This document shows, one piece after another, positions 1 to 5,747 of a stretch of DNA of 5,747 nucleotides. A program made the position numbers and the translations under genes. Below the pieces are notes generated by a model. The model was not told the origin of the DNA, ran no database searches, and saw nothing but the letters and a program-made list of their open reading frames with translations. Source of the stretch: Verrucomicrobiales bacterium (GTDB taxonomy: Bacteria; Verrucomicrobiota; Verrucomicrobiia; Verrucomicrobiales; Akkermansiaceae); the NCBI GenBank assembly GCA_003483645.1, contig DMYM01000017.1, positions 1-5,747 of the forward strand, in the 5' to 3' direction. How positions within the stretch are numbered: the stretch's first letter is position 1; every line of letters begins with the position of its first letter.

Positions 1-638
1 AGCCACTGGCGGCAGCTCGCATGGACCTCGAGACGCTGTCCGGATGTCCACGATTGTCTGAGGAGGGAGGAGTCCGGAAGGCGACCCGCTGGATGCCACT
101 GTTCTTCTATTCCGGTCCTGCTCGCCTCAAGAACGAGTTCCTGCCAGTGGCCCTCGCCTTTTCGAAAGACACGAACGGTAAAAGCGTCCACAAGTTCGTT
201 GGAGAAGATGAAGGCTGTGCCGCTGGTTGCTTGAAGCGCGTTTTCCATCGTGGCGTGGAATCGCACCGAGCACCCGAGTTGCTTTCGTAGAACGGACTGG
301 AGTCGTGGTGCCCGTTCCACGAGATGATAGCGTGGCTGTTTCCTGAACCGCAGGAAGGGAGGTTTGAGCTCGCGTCGGAGCGCAGTGGCGAGGTGGCCGG
401 CGCCTATCTCGATGACGTCCTGCAGGCCGGAGAGGCGAATGGTCTGGGCAAGCGCTTTTGCCAGTATTCCAGCCAGAGTGGGGGTGGGGGCAAAATCGCC
501 CCCGGCACCGATGGTGCGGACATGGCTGCTGTAGTAGCCGTGCTCATTGTCATAGAGGCAGAGCTCCATGAACCGGTCGAAGCGGAGGTTGCCGGCAACC
601 TCGAAGTGTGGTTGGAGCCAGGAATTCAGGGTAAGGAT
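1..638 (-). CDS. MidA/NDUFAF7-like SAM-dependent methyltransferase, partial, start unclear
   Basis: The minus-strand frame is open without a stop from 638 to the left edge (212 codons), so the C-terminus is off-window. The translation follows the COG1565 family (MidA in bacteria, NDUFAF7 in mitochondria, where it methylates an arginine of a complex I subunit). It shows RFMELCLYDNEHGYYSS, then IGAGGDF, a SAM-binding motif I (VIEIGAGHLATAL), the post-strand acidic motif YHLVERAP, and SNELVDAFTVRVF in place of the usual NE-LDALPV. Motif I is about two residues shorter than usual and lacks the third glycine; the usual APE after GDF is TPT. This suggests a divergent subfamily, so substrate and activity are uncertain. 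Family members normally carry about 20 residues before the RFM motif, but here the first ATG (567-569) is that Met itself. The in-frame codons upstream are non-standard starts, ending at a TGA at 639-641. Coordinates mark the open frame, not a proven start. The gene may be frameshifted at its 5' end (see the repeat at 622-647). It lies downstream of the ligase gene on the same strand. Confidence 0.8.
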   Translation of the reverse strand, partial: MLTLNSWLQPHFEVAGNLRFDRFMELCLYDNEHGYYSSHVRTIGAGGDFAPTPTLAGILAKALAQTIRLSGLQDVIEIGAGHLATALRRELKPPFLRFRKQPRYHLVERAPRLQSVLRKQLGCSVRFHATMENALQATSGTAFIFSNELVDAFTVRVFRKGEGHWQELVLEASRTGIEEQWHPAGRLPDSSLLRQSWTSGQRLEVHASCRQW

Positions 639-647
639 TCAGGGTGG
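622..647. repeat. 13-bp imperfect tandem repeat at the 5' end of the methyltransferase gene
   Basis: Two adjacent 13-bp units (622-634 and 635-647) match at 10 of 13 positions and share the exact 9-mer ATTCAGGGT at 624-632 and 637-645. Thirteen is not a multiple of three, so one extra copy shifts the reading frame. Read on the minus strand, removing one unit joins a GTG codon at 658-660 in frame to the methyltransferase. The N-terminus would then read VHLATTLNSWLQPHFEVAG, about 23 residues ahead of the conserved RFM motif. The repeat itself is seen directly; that it is a recent duplication is inference. Confidence 0.6.
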
Positions 648-738
648 TGGCCAGGTGCACGATAGCCGCATCCTGGGGGGGCGGCGTTGTGATCGTCCCG
701 CGGAAGGGTCTGGCCAGACAATGGGGAAGAATGCCGAT

Positions 739-747
739 TCCTCCCTT
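739..747 (-). promoter_or_regulatory. Strong Shine-Dalgarno-like sequence after the ligase stop
   Basis: On the minus strand this reads AAGGGAGGA, the best ribosome-binding-site match in the area, 14 bases past the ligase stop codon. No ATG, GTG or TTG follows at a normal distance. The codon 6 bases later is ATT (730-732). That frame is the one that reaches the GTG at 658-660, so the site could belong to the methyltransferase gene if its frame is restored. It may equally be a chance purine run. Confidence 0.3.
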
Positions 748-760
748 CCAGGTATCAGCG

Positions 761-2923
761 TCACTTGCCATGGCTGGCCCGTGCCAGTTGATCACAGGTC
801 TTGAGGTCGAGCTTGCCGGAGGCCAGGACGGGGATCTCACCCACGGGGATGATGAACTTGGGACACCAGAGGGAGGGTATCCCCTCGTCCATCAGTTTGT
901 AGCGCATGTCCACAATTTCCTGCTCGGGGACCTCACTGGGCACGGCGGAGAGAAGGGCGATCACCTCGCCCTTCTTTTCGTCGGGCAGTCCCACTACTGC
1001 GATCTTTCGTTCTTCCTCCCCGTCGAGGCCGAGCATCTTGTTGAGGTGTCCTTCGATCACTTCATGGGGGACCATCTCTCCTGCGATCTTGGAAAAGCGC
1101 GACATGCGCCCCTCGATGTAGAGGAATCCGTTCTCGTCGAGACGTCCCACGTCGCCGGTCTTGAACCATCCATCGATGATGACCTCGTTGGTGAGGTCCT
1201 CGCGGTTCAGGTAACCGGGAAAGATATTGGCTCCACGGAGCCAGATGATACCGCTTTCGTTAAGGGCACACCGTTCGTCGGTGGCGGTATCCGTGATCCT
1301 GACCGCGATGCCCGGGAGGAAGGGACCCACCGAGCCGAGTTTGCTGCTCGAGATGACGGGAGTCTGGGCATTGGGCGCTTCCGTGTCAGGGAGATTGACA
1401 TTGGTGGCGGGGGAGGTCTCGGTCAGTCCGTAGCCCTCGAAGGGAAGCAGGCCGAACTTCTTCTCGAATGAACGGGCAAGGTTGGTGGGAAGTTTTTCAG
1501 CTCCGGTCACCACGAGGTTGAGGGAGGCGAGCAACTCCGGGTCGACGCGTCTCATGTAGCCCCGGAGGAAGGTGGGAGTGGCAAGCAGAAGATTGAGTTT
1601 GTGCTGATGGATGAGCTCCGCCAGTCGCTTGGTCTCCAGTGGGCTGGGGTAGGTGACGAGCCTGGCTCCCTCGATGATCGGGAACCAGAGGGTCACGGTG
1701 CAGCCGAAGGAGTGGAAGAGGGGGAGCGATCCCAGGATTCCGGCGTTGGGCGGAAGGGAGAGCCGGGTGCCGAACTGGCAGACGTTGGCGAGCACGTTGC
1801 GGTGGCTGAGGGGAACTCCCTTGGGTTCGCCCGAGGAACCGGAGGTGAAGAGAAGGATCGCCTCGTCGTCCCCACGGCTGCCCTTGTTCAATCCAAGCAG
1901 GCGGGTGAGCAGTGCGGTGGGGAGAATTCTGGAGAGCAGGAACCACTTCTTAATGCGCTTCCCGATGGTGGGCAGGATGCGCTCGATAAGCAGGAGGTCG
2001 CGGTTGGGTGGCCACGGGAAGGTGGGCACCTTGCGGACAAAGGGATCAGCGGTGATGAACTTGTCGAGGTCGCTCTGCTTGATGGCGGACTGGACTGCTT
2101 CCTGGGAGGCAGTGAAGTTCAGGTTGACCGGAATCTTGTTGGCGAAGAGGACGGCGATGTTGGCAAGGAGACCTCCCTTGCCGGGGGGGAGGATGATTCC
2201 AACCCGTTTCTTGTCGGTGGCATCCCGGATCTCCCTGGAGAGGGCGATGGCGGCGGCCAGGAGCTTTGAGTAGGGCAGGGAACTGTCATCGGAACCGTCG
2301 TGAATGCAGACCCCGCCGTGATTCTTCAGGCCGGTCAGGAGATGCTCAGCCAGGGAGTCCTCAAGGAATTGTCGCGAACTGAATGCGGTCTCCGAAGCCC
2401 GCAGGAGGCTCTCATGGTAGCCCGGCACGGTGATCTCTTCCCCGTCGAGGCGGTCGCCGAGGACGAAGATGGCGGACGGGAGCCGGGAGGGCGATTCAGT
2501 GGCGAGGCGGAGTTCGGCAGGAATCGAAACGGCCACCGGGAGGGTGGGGAGATTCAGGGCGCAGAGGAAGGCAAGGTGAGCCGGGGTGATATGGCAGGCG
2601 GTGCCACGGCGAGCGGCCGCATCGCCCGGGATGAAAACCAGGAGGGCGCCATCCTCAAGTTTGGGTCTCAGGGCCTCGCCGATGGCAGTGGGATCAGGAT
2701 CCTCCTGCGAGAAGGTAGCAGCCCGCACATCATCGCGGGCGAGATAATCCCGCGTCTCCGGTTCAACCATGGCTCCTTCCTCGATCAGCCAGGTGATGGA
2801 CCGGGGGGCGAGGAGGGACGCCAGGCTGAGCAATTCACGGTGTGGCAGACGGCCGGGAACGAGCAGGACGCCGTCTGCCGGGAGGTTCTCAAAGCCGAGG
2901 AAAGAGACGGAAGCCGAGGACAT
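761..2923 (-). CDS. Aas-like acyl-activating enzyme: degenerate acyltransferase domain fused to AMP-dependent acyl ligase
   Basis: The product is 720 residues from ATG 2923. Residues about 206-720 form an adenylate-forming (ANL) ligase. Visible motifs are the ATP loop LLFTSGSSGEPKGV (357-370), GYGLTETSP (about 497-505), TGD (589-591), GRMSRFSKIAGEMVPHEVIE (from 605) and the C-terminal catalytic lysine in ASGK (K704). LNFTA (268-272) and the SRFSK version of the hinge motif are typical of the Aas family, which activates fatty acids with ATP and passes them to ACP or lysophospholipid. The N-terminal part (about 9-205) follows the PlsC acyltransferase outline (LLVP at 20-23, PVAV near 129-132). 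However, the HX4D motif is replaced by RLPHRE (R25, E30) and FPEG by IPGD (98-101), so that half is probably not catalytic. Likely activity is acyl-CoA or acyl-ACP synthetase in lipid metabolism at the membrane. No membrane helix is evident. A GTG at 2989, immediately after an in-frame TAA, would add 22 residues (with CFQC); it has GGAG 13 bases upstream. I prefer ATG 2923 because the domain begins soon after it, although it lacks a good ribosome site. Confidence 0.88.
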   Translation of the reverse strand: MSSASVSFLGFENLPADGVLLVPGRLPHRELLSLASLLAPRSITWLIEEGAMVEPETRDYLARDDVRAATFSQEDPDPTAIGEALRPKLEDGALLVFIPGDAAARRGTACHITPAHLAFLCALNLPTLPVAVSIPAELRLATESPSRLPSAIFVLGDRLDGEEITVPGYHESLLRASETAFSSRQFLEDSLAEHLLTGLKNHGGVCIHDGSDDSSLPYSKLLAAAIALSREIRDATDKKRVGIILPPGKGGLLANIAVLFANKIPVNLNFTASQEAVQSAIKQSDLDKFITADPFVRKVPTFPWPPNRDLLLIERILPTIGKRIKKWFLLSRILPTALLTRLLGLNKGSRGDDEAILLFTSGSSGEPKGVPLSHRNVLANVCQFGTRLSLPPNAGILGSLPLFHSFGCTVTLWFPIIEGARLVTYPSPLETKRLAELIHQHKLNLLLATPTFLRGYMRRVDPELLASLNLVVTGAEKLPTNLARSFEKKFGLLPFEGYGLTETSPATNVNLPDTEAPNAQTPVISSSKLGSVGPFLPGIAVRITDTATDERCALNESGIIWLRGANIFPGYLNREDLTNEVIIDGWFKTGDVGRLDENGFLYIEGRMSRFSKIAGEMVPHEVIEGHLNKMLGLDGEEERKIAVVGLPDEKKGEVIALLSAVPSEVPEQEIVDMRYKLMDEGIPSLWCPKFIIPVGEIPVLASGKLDLKTCDQLARASHGK

Positions 2924-3027
2924 AGCGACGGCGGCCACGCTGGCACCGGGGATGCCGCATTGGAAGCACGAAAGGCCAAGGCTTGGCACTTACTCACAGC
3001 TGCTCCGGGGAAAGTTCTTCACAGACC

Positions 3028-3048
3028 GGGGAGTCGTTGTTAGACCCC
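3028..3048 (+). other. Small stem-loop in the leader of the symporter operon
   Basis: GTC at 3033-3035 can pair with GAC at 3043-3045, and GGG at 3029-3031 with CCC at 3046-3048. This leaves a bulged A at 3032 and a 7-base loop. It ends 6 bases before the ATG of the small subunit. It could affect initiation there or be a weak operator-like dyad in the divergent gap. With only 6 pairs in GC-rich DNA it may be chance. Confidence 0.25.
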
Positions 3049-3054
3049 GCCGCG

Positions 3055-3339
3055 ATGAGCAGCACCCCTACGCCCGAAGCCCGGGCCCGCTATTGGCGGA
3101 AGAACCTGAGCTGGCTGGGAGGATTGCTGGCCGTCTGGTTCATCGTCTCCTACGGGTGCGGGATCCTCTTCGTGGACCAGCTCGATACGATCCGAATTCC
3201 GGGGACCGGCTTCAAGCTGGGCTTCTGGTTTGCGCAGCAGGGAAGCATCTACGTGTTCCTTGTCCTAATCGCGGTTTACGTGTTCGTAATGAACAGGTTG
3301 GACCGGGAATTGCTGGGTGCGGAAGGGGACGATTTGTAA
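3055..3339 (+). CDS. Sodium/substrate symporter small subunit (DUF4212 family)
   Basis: The 94-residue membrane protein has two predicted helices, about 18-40 (WLGGLLAVWFIVSYGCGILF) and 58-80. The hallmark features of the DUF4212 small subunit are present: YWRKNL before helix 1 and GFWFAQQGSIYVFLVLIAVYVF followed by NRLDRE at the end of helix 2. In this family the small subunit is encoded just before a large SSF-type symporter and is thought to be its accessory chain; its exact role is not established. The stop is 4 bases ahead of the large-subunit ATG, pointing to one operon and probable translational coupling. ATG 3055 was chosen because MSSTPTPEARARYWRKNL is a typical family start. An in-frame TTG at 2983 would add 24 unfamiliar residues and overlap the ligase region. 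There is no clear Shine-Dalgarno sequence before the ATG. Confidence 0.92.
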   Translation: MSSTPTPEARARYWRKNLSWLGGLLAVWFIVSYGCGILFVDQLDTIRIPGTGFKLGFWFAQQGSIYVFLVLIAVYVFVMNRLDRELLGAEGDDL

Positions 3340-3343
3340 AGCG

Positions 3344-5101
3344 ATGCTGGACTCACTTATTCTCGCCCAGATGGACCCGGTCCAGTCTTGGACCCTCGGA
3401 ATCGCGTCGGTCACCTTCGCGATCTACATCGGGATCGCAATCTGGTCCAAAGCCAAGTCAACCGGGGAATTCTATGTGGCGGGCAAGGGGGTGCCGAGCG
3501 TCGCGAACGGGATGGCGACCGCGGCGGACTGGATGAGCGCGGCCTCCTTTATCTCGATGGCGGGTTTGATCTCCTTCATGGGGCGTGATGGCTCGATGTA
3601 TCTCATGGGCTGGACCGGGGGTTACGTGCTCCTCGCGCTCCTCCTCGCGCCCTACCTTCGTCGCTTCGGCAAGTTCACCGTTCCGGACTTCATTGGCGAT
3701 CGCTACTATTCGAGCACGGCTCGGATCGTGGCGGTGGTATGCGCGGTCTTCGTGTCGTTCACCTACGTCTGCGGACAGATGCAGGGCGTCGGGATCGTCT
3801 TTTCCCGTTTCCTGAAAGTTGACAAGGAGGCCGGGGTCATGATCGGAATGGGACTCGTGTTTTTCTATGCGGTGATGGGGGGGATGAAGGGGATCACCTA
3901 CACCCAGGTAGCGCAGTATTGTGTCCTGATCTTTGCCTTTACGGTGCCGGCCATCTTCATCGCGATCCAGATGACCGGAAATCCCATTCCGCAAATCGGC
4001 TTCGGCGGGGAGCATCTCGCCAGCGGCGAGTACCTGCTGGACCGGCTCGACGGAGTGAGCGCGGAGTTGGGATTTGGAGCCTACACCGAGGGCGTCAAAG
4101 GGAAGCTCGACATCTTTTGTATTACCGCCGCCCTCATGCTGGGAACGGCCGGACTGCCGCACGTGATCGTCCGATTCTACACCGTCAAGAAAGTGAAGGC
4201 GGCGCGAAGTTCAGCATTTTGGGCGCTGCTCTTCATCGCCATTCTCTACACGGTGGCACCGGCGGTCGCAGTCTTCGCCCGGACGAACCTCCTCGATACG
4301 GTTTCGAATCAGAAGTACGAGGAGATGCCCTCCTGGTTTAAGAATTGGGAGGAGACCGGCTTGCTCAAGTGGGAGGACAAGAACGGGGACGAACTAATCC
4401 AGTACACCGGGAAAACGGAAGAGGGTCAGCCAGGCAAGGCCGCCGATCTTGCCGTGAACGAACTCACCGTGAACCGTGACATCATCGTTCTCGCGAATCC
4501 GGAAATCGCAAACTTGCCGCCCTGGGTGATCGGATTGGTGGCGGCCGGAGGATTGGCGGCGGCCTTGTCCACCGCGGCAGGGTTATTGCTCGTGATCTCG
4601 ACCTCGGTGGCTCACGACCTCGTGAAGAAGACCTTCCGACCCGACCTCACCGACAAACAGGAACTTCGCCTGGCGCGCTTTGCGGCGGGTGGGGCCGTCC
4701 TGGTAGCCGGATACTTCGGAATCCATCCGCCGGACTACGTGGCGGCGGTGGTGGCCTTCGCCTTCGGTCTGGCAGCCTCATCCTTTTTCCCGGCCATCAT
4801 CCTCGGCATCTTCTGGAAACGGGCCAACCTTTACGGGGTGATCACCGGAATGGTGGTGGGGATCGTCTTTACGACCTCTTACATCATCTACTTCAAGTTC
4901 ATCGACAAGGCTGCCAACGTTGCCGAGAACTGGCTCTTCGGGATCTCCCCGGAAGGAATCGGCACGATCGGGATGCTGATCAACTTCACCATTGCGATCG
5001 GGCTGTCACTCAAGACCAAAGCGCCGCCGGAGGAGGTGCAGCGTCTCGTCGATCGTGTGCGCTTCCCGCGCAAGGCGTTTGCGGACGAGGAGAACGAGTA
5101 G
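3344..5101 (+). CDS. Sodium:solute symporter large subunit (SSF/SLC5 family, acetate-permease-like)
   Basis: The 585-residue protein has about 13 predicted membrane helices with the SSF (LeuT-fold) layout. Diagnostic stretches are GEFYVAGKGVPSVANGMATAADWMSAASF (about 41-69), GTAGLPHVIVRFYTV (267-281) and LAAALSTAAGLLLVISTSVAHDL (404-426). S409 and T410 sit where the Na2-site hydroxyl residues of SSF transporters are found. GTAGLPH and the STAAG...AHDL helix closely resemble the acetate permease ActP, so Na+-coupled uptake of acetate or another short carboxylate is plausible but unproven. Pairing with the DUF4212 protein just upstream places it in the large-subunit subfamily typified by VC_2705. 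A long loop (about 313-391) between helices 8 and 9, predicted extracytoplasmic, holds an EF-hand-like DKNGDELIQ (345-353). Start ATG 3344 follows the upstream stop by 4 bases, with GGAAGGGGA at 3321-3329, a rather long spacing. GTG 3317 and ATG 3371 are alternatives. Confidence 0.93.
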   Translation: MLDSLILAQMDPVQSWTLGIASVTFAIYIGIAIWSKAKSTGEFYVAGKGVPSVANGMATAADWMSAASFISMAGLISFMGRDGSMYLMGWTGGYVLLALLLAPYLRRFGKFTVPDFIGDRYYSSTARIVAVVCAVFVSFTYVCGQMQGVGIVFSRFLKVDKEAGVMIGMGLVFFYAVMGGMKGITYTQVAQYCVLIFAFTVPAIFIAIQMTGNPIPQIGFGGEHLASGEYLLDRLDGVSAELGFGAYTEGVKGKLDIFCITAALMLGTAGLPHVIVRFYTVKKVKAARSSAFWALLFIAILYTVAPAVAVFARTNLLDTVSNQKYEEMPSWFKNWEETGLLKWEDKNGDELIQYTGKTEEGQPGKAADLAVNELTVNRDIIVLANPEIANLPPWVIGLVAAGGLAAALSTAAGLLLVISTSVAHDLVKKTFRPDLTDKQELRLARFAAGGAVLVAGYFGIHPPDYVAAVVAFAFGLAASSFFPAIILGIFWKRANLYGVITGMVVGIVFTTSYIIYFKFIDKAANVAENWLFGISPEGIGTIGMLINFTIAIGLSLKTKAPPEEVQRLVDRVRFPRKAFADEENE

Positions 5102-5147
5102 GAAACGGGTGGCCGGGAGTCAGGAGGTCAGAAGCGAGTGATGCCTT
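5102..5147. other. Convergent intergenic gap without a recognisable terminator
   Basis: Only 46 bases separate the convergent stop codons of the symporter and aroB. I see no GC-rich hairpin followed by a T-run in either direction, so termination is either factor-dependent or uses structure inside the coding ends. Confidence 0.5.
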
Positions 5148-5747
5148 CTAAATGGGCGTGCGCACGTGCTCGATGGCCTCGATGATGTCTTCCCGGGTGA
5201 TTTCGTCGGAGACGAAGGCTTCACCCAGGCGTTTCAGGAGGACAAAGCGAATCCGGCCGGAGGTGAACTTCTTGTCGCGGGCGAGGGCGTCCATGACAAC
5301 CTCGGTGCTGATATCCAGATCCAGGAGGAGGGGTAGATGCCACTGCCGATGAATCGCGAGAAGGCGGGCGGTTTCCTCCTGCGACAGGTCGGCCTTCTTT
5401 TCGGAAAGGTAGAGGGCGGCCCGCACACCGAGGGAGATGGCCTCTCCATGGAGGAGAGTGCCATACTCGGCGGTAGCCTCAATGGCGTGTCCGATGGTGT
5501 GTCCGAAATTGAGGAGGGCGCGGGTGCCCGAGGTTTCCCTTTCGTCCTCTTCCACGATGCGGGCCTTGATGGCGAGGTTGTCGGCAATGAGATCGGGGTC
5601 GACCTTTCTGTCGTCCGGATCCATGGCCTCGATTTTCTCCAGCATGCCGGCATCCCGGATGGCAGCGTGCTTGATCACCTCGGCGAAGCCCTCGTGAAAG
5701 ACCTGGTCGGGCAGGGTGGCCAGAACATCCGGGTCCACGAGGACGAG
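5148..5747 (-). CDS. aroB: 3-dehydroquinate synthase, C-terminal part (partial)
   Basis: These are the last 199 residues of AroB, which converts DAHP to 3-dehydroquinate in the second step of the shikimate pathway, using NAD+ and a divalent metal (usually Zn2+ or Co2+) in the cytosol. The window edge removes roughly the first 150 residues, including the NAD-binding half; the frame stays open to 5747 (LVLVDPDVLATLP). The metal ligands of the family are all visible: Glu in GFAEVIKH, the first His in NFGHTIGHAIEA, and the His in LLHGEAISLG. The substrate-binding RALLNFGH segment and the DKKFTSGRIRFVLL...GEAFV segment near the C-terminus are also present. The protein ends in VRTPI with TAG at 5148-5150. 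Nothing suggests loss of function. It converges on the symporter operon; its operon partners are off-window. Confidence 0.96.
   Translation of the reverse strand, partial: LVLVDPDVLATLPDQVFHEGFAEVIKHAAIRDAGMLEKIEAMDPDDRKVDPDLIADNLAIKARIVEEDERETSGTRALLNFGHTIGHAIEATAEYGTLLHGEAISLGVRAALYLSEKKADLSQEETARLLAIHRQWHLPLLLDLDISTEVVMDALARDKKFTSGRIRFVLLKRLGEAFVSDEITREDIIEAIEHVRTPI

Noticed and set aside
639..641. TGA near the methyltransferase start as a selenocysteine or recoded codon
   Set aside because: No selenocysteine-insertion-like hairpin was evident, the family has no selenocysteine there, and TGA serves as the ordinary stop of the adjacent ligase.
324..665. Plus-strand frame starting MIAWLFPEP
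   Set aside because: It is the antisense of the MidA-like methyltransferase, whose motifs are convincing on the minus strand.
675..681. Run of seven G as a slippage site
   Set aside because: It lies upstream of the plausible GTG 658-660 start, so it would not affect the methyltransferase frame. A similar G run at 2183-2189 sits in an intact ligase frame.
550..771. Separate small gene from ATG 769-771 overlapping the ligase stop
   Set aside because: The ATG overlap looks like translational coupling, but the downstream sequence before 658 is not protein-like and after the repeat it runs out of frame against the methyltransferase. It is treated as part of the start problem, not as a gene.
644..1471. 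275-codon plus-strand open frame antisense to the ligase
   Set aside because: No recognisable domain, Gly/Glu/Asp-rich composition typical of an antisense shadow in GC-rich DNA, and it lies opposite conserved ligase motifs.
2300..3043. 247-codon plus-strand open frame antisense to the N-terminal half of the ligase
   Set aside because: Low-complexity charged composition and no family resemblance; explained by codon bias of the opposite strand.
3018..3046. Possible sigma-70 promoter, TTCACA then 17 bases then TAGACC
   Set aside because: The -10 element matches only three of six consensus bases and would place transcription start almost at the ATG; too weak to annotate.
3458..4162. 234-codon minus-strand open frame within the symporter gene
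   Set aside because: His/Arg/Glu-rich antisense translation of membrane helices; the plus-strand protein is a clear SSF transporter.

Overview
The window looks like an ordinary chromosomal stretch from a GC-rich, Gram-negative-type bacterium. Gene content and protein style most resemble Verrucomicrobiota: an Aas-type acyl-activating enzyme, a divergent MidA-like methyltransferase, a two-subunit Na+/solute symporter and a 3-dehydroquinate synthase ending in VRTPI. That assignment comes from family resemblance by eye, not from a search. I see no mobile element, CRISPR array, tRNA or rRNA.

Layout. Positions 1 to about 638 (minus strand) hold the N-terminal part of a MidA/NDUFAF7-like SAM-dependent methyltransferase whose C-terminus lies beyond the left edge. 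Its reading frame is clean across 212 codons, but no standard start codon sits where the protein should begin. A 13-bp imperfect tandem repeat at 622-647 shifts the frame exactly there. Positions 761-2923 (minus, possibly from 2989) encode a large acyl-activating protein. Its C-terminal two thirds is an intact adenylate-forming ligase of the Aas type. Its N-terminal third has the outline of a PlsC-like acyltransferase without the catalytic residues. The two genes lie in the order ligase then methyltransferase, probably cotranscribed.

A short divergent gap (2924-3054, or 2990-3054 if the ligase starts at its GTG) leads to a plus-strand pair. It consists of a 94-residue two-helix small subunit (DUF4212, 3055-3339) and, 4 bp later, a 585-residue sodium:solute symporter large subunit (3344-5101). 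They form a two-gene operon for Na+-coupled uptake, probably of acetate or another small carboxylate. Uptake of such a substrate next to an acyl-activating enzyme is suggestive, but the two units are divergently transcribed and no shared pathway can be shown. After a 46-bp convergent gap, the C-terminal 199 residues of 3-dehydroquinate synthase (aroB, shikimate pathway) run leftward and the gene continues off the right edge.

I did not find a new multi-gene system. The points most worth a second look are the disrupted start of the methyltransferase gene, the degenerate acyltransferase half of the ligase, and an EF-hand-like acidic loop in the predicted extracellular lid of the symporter.
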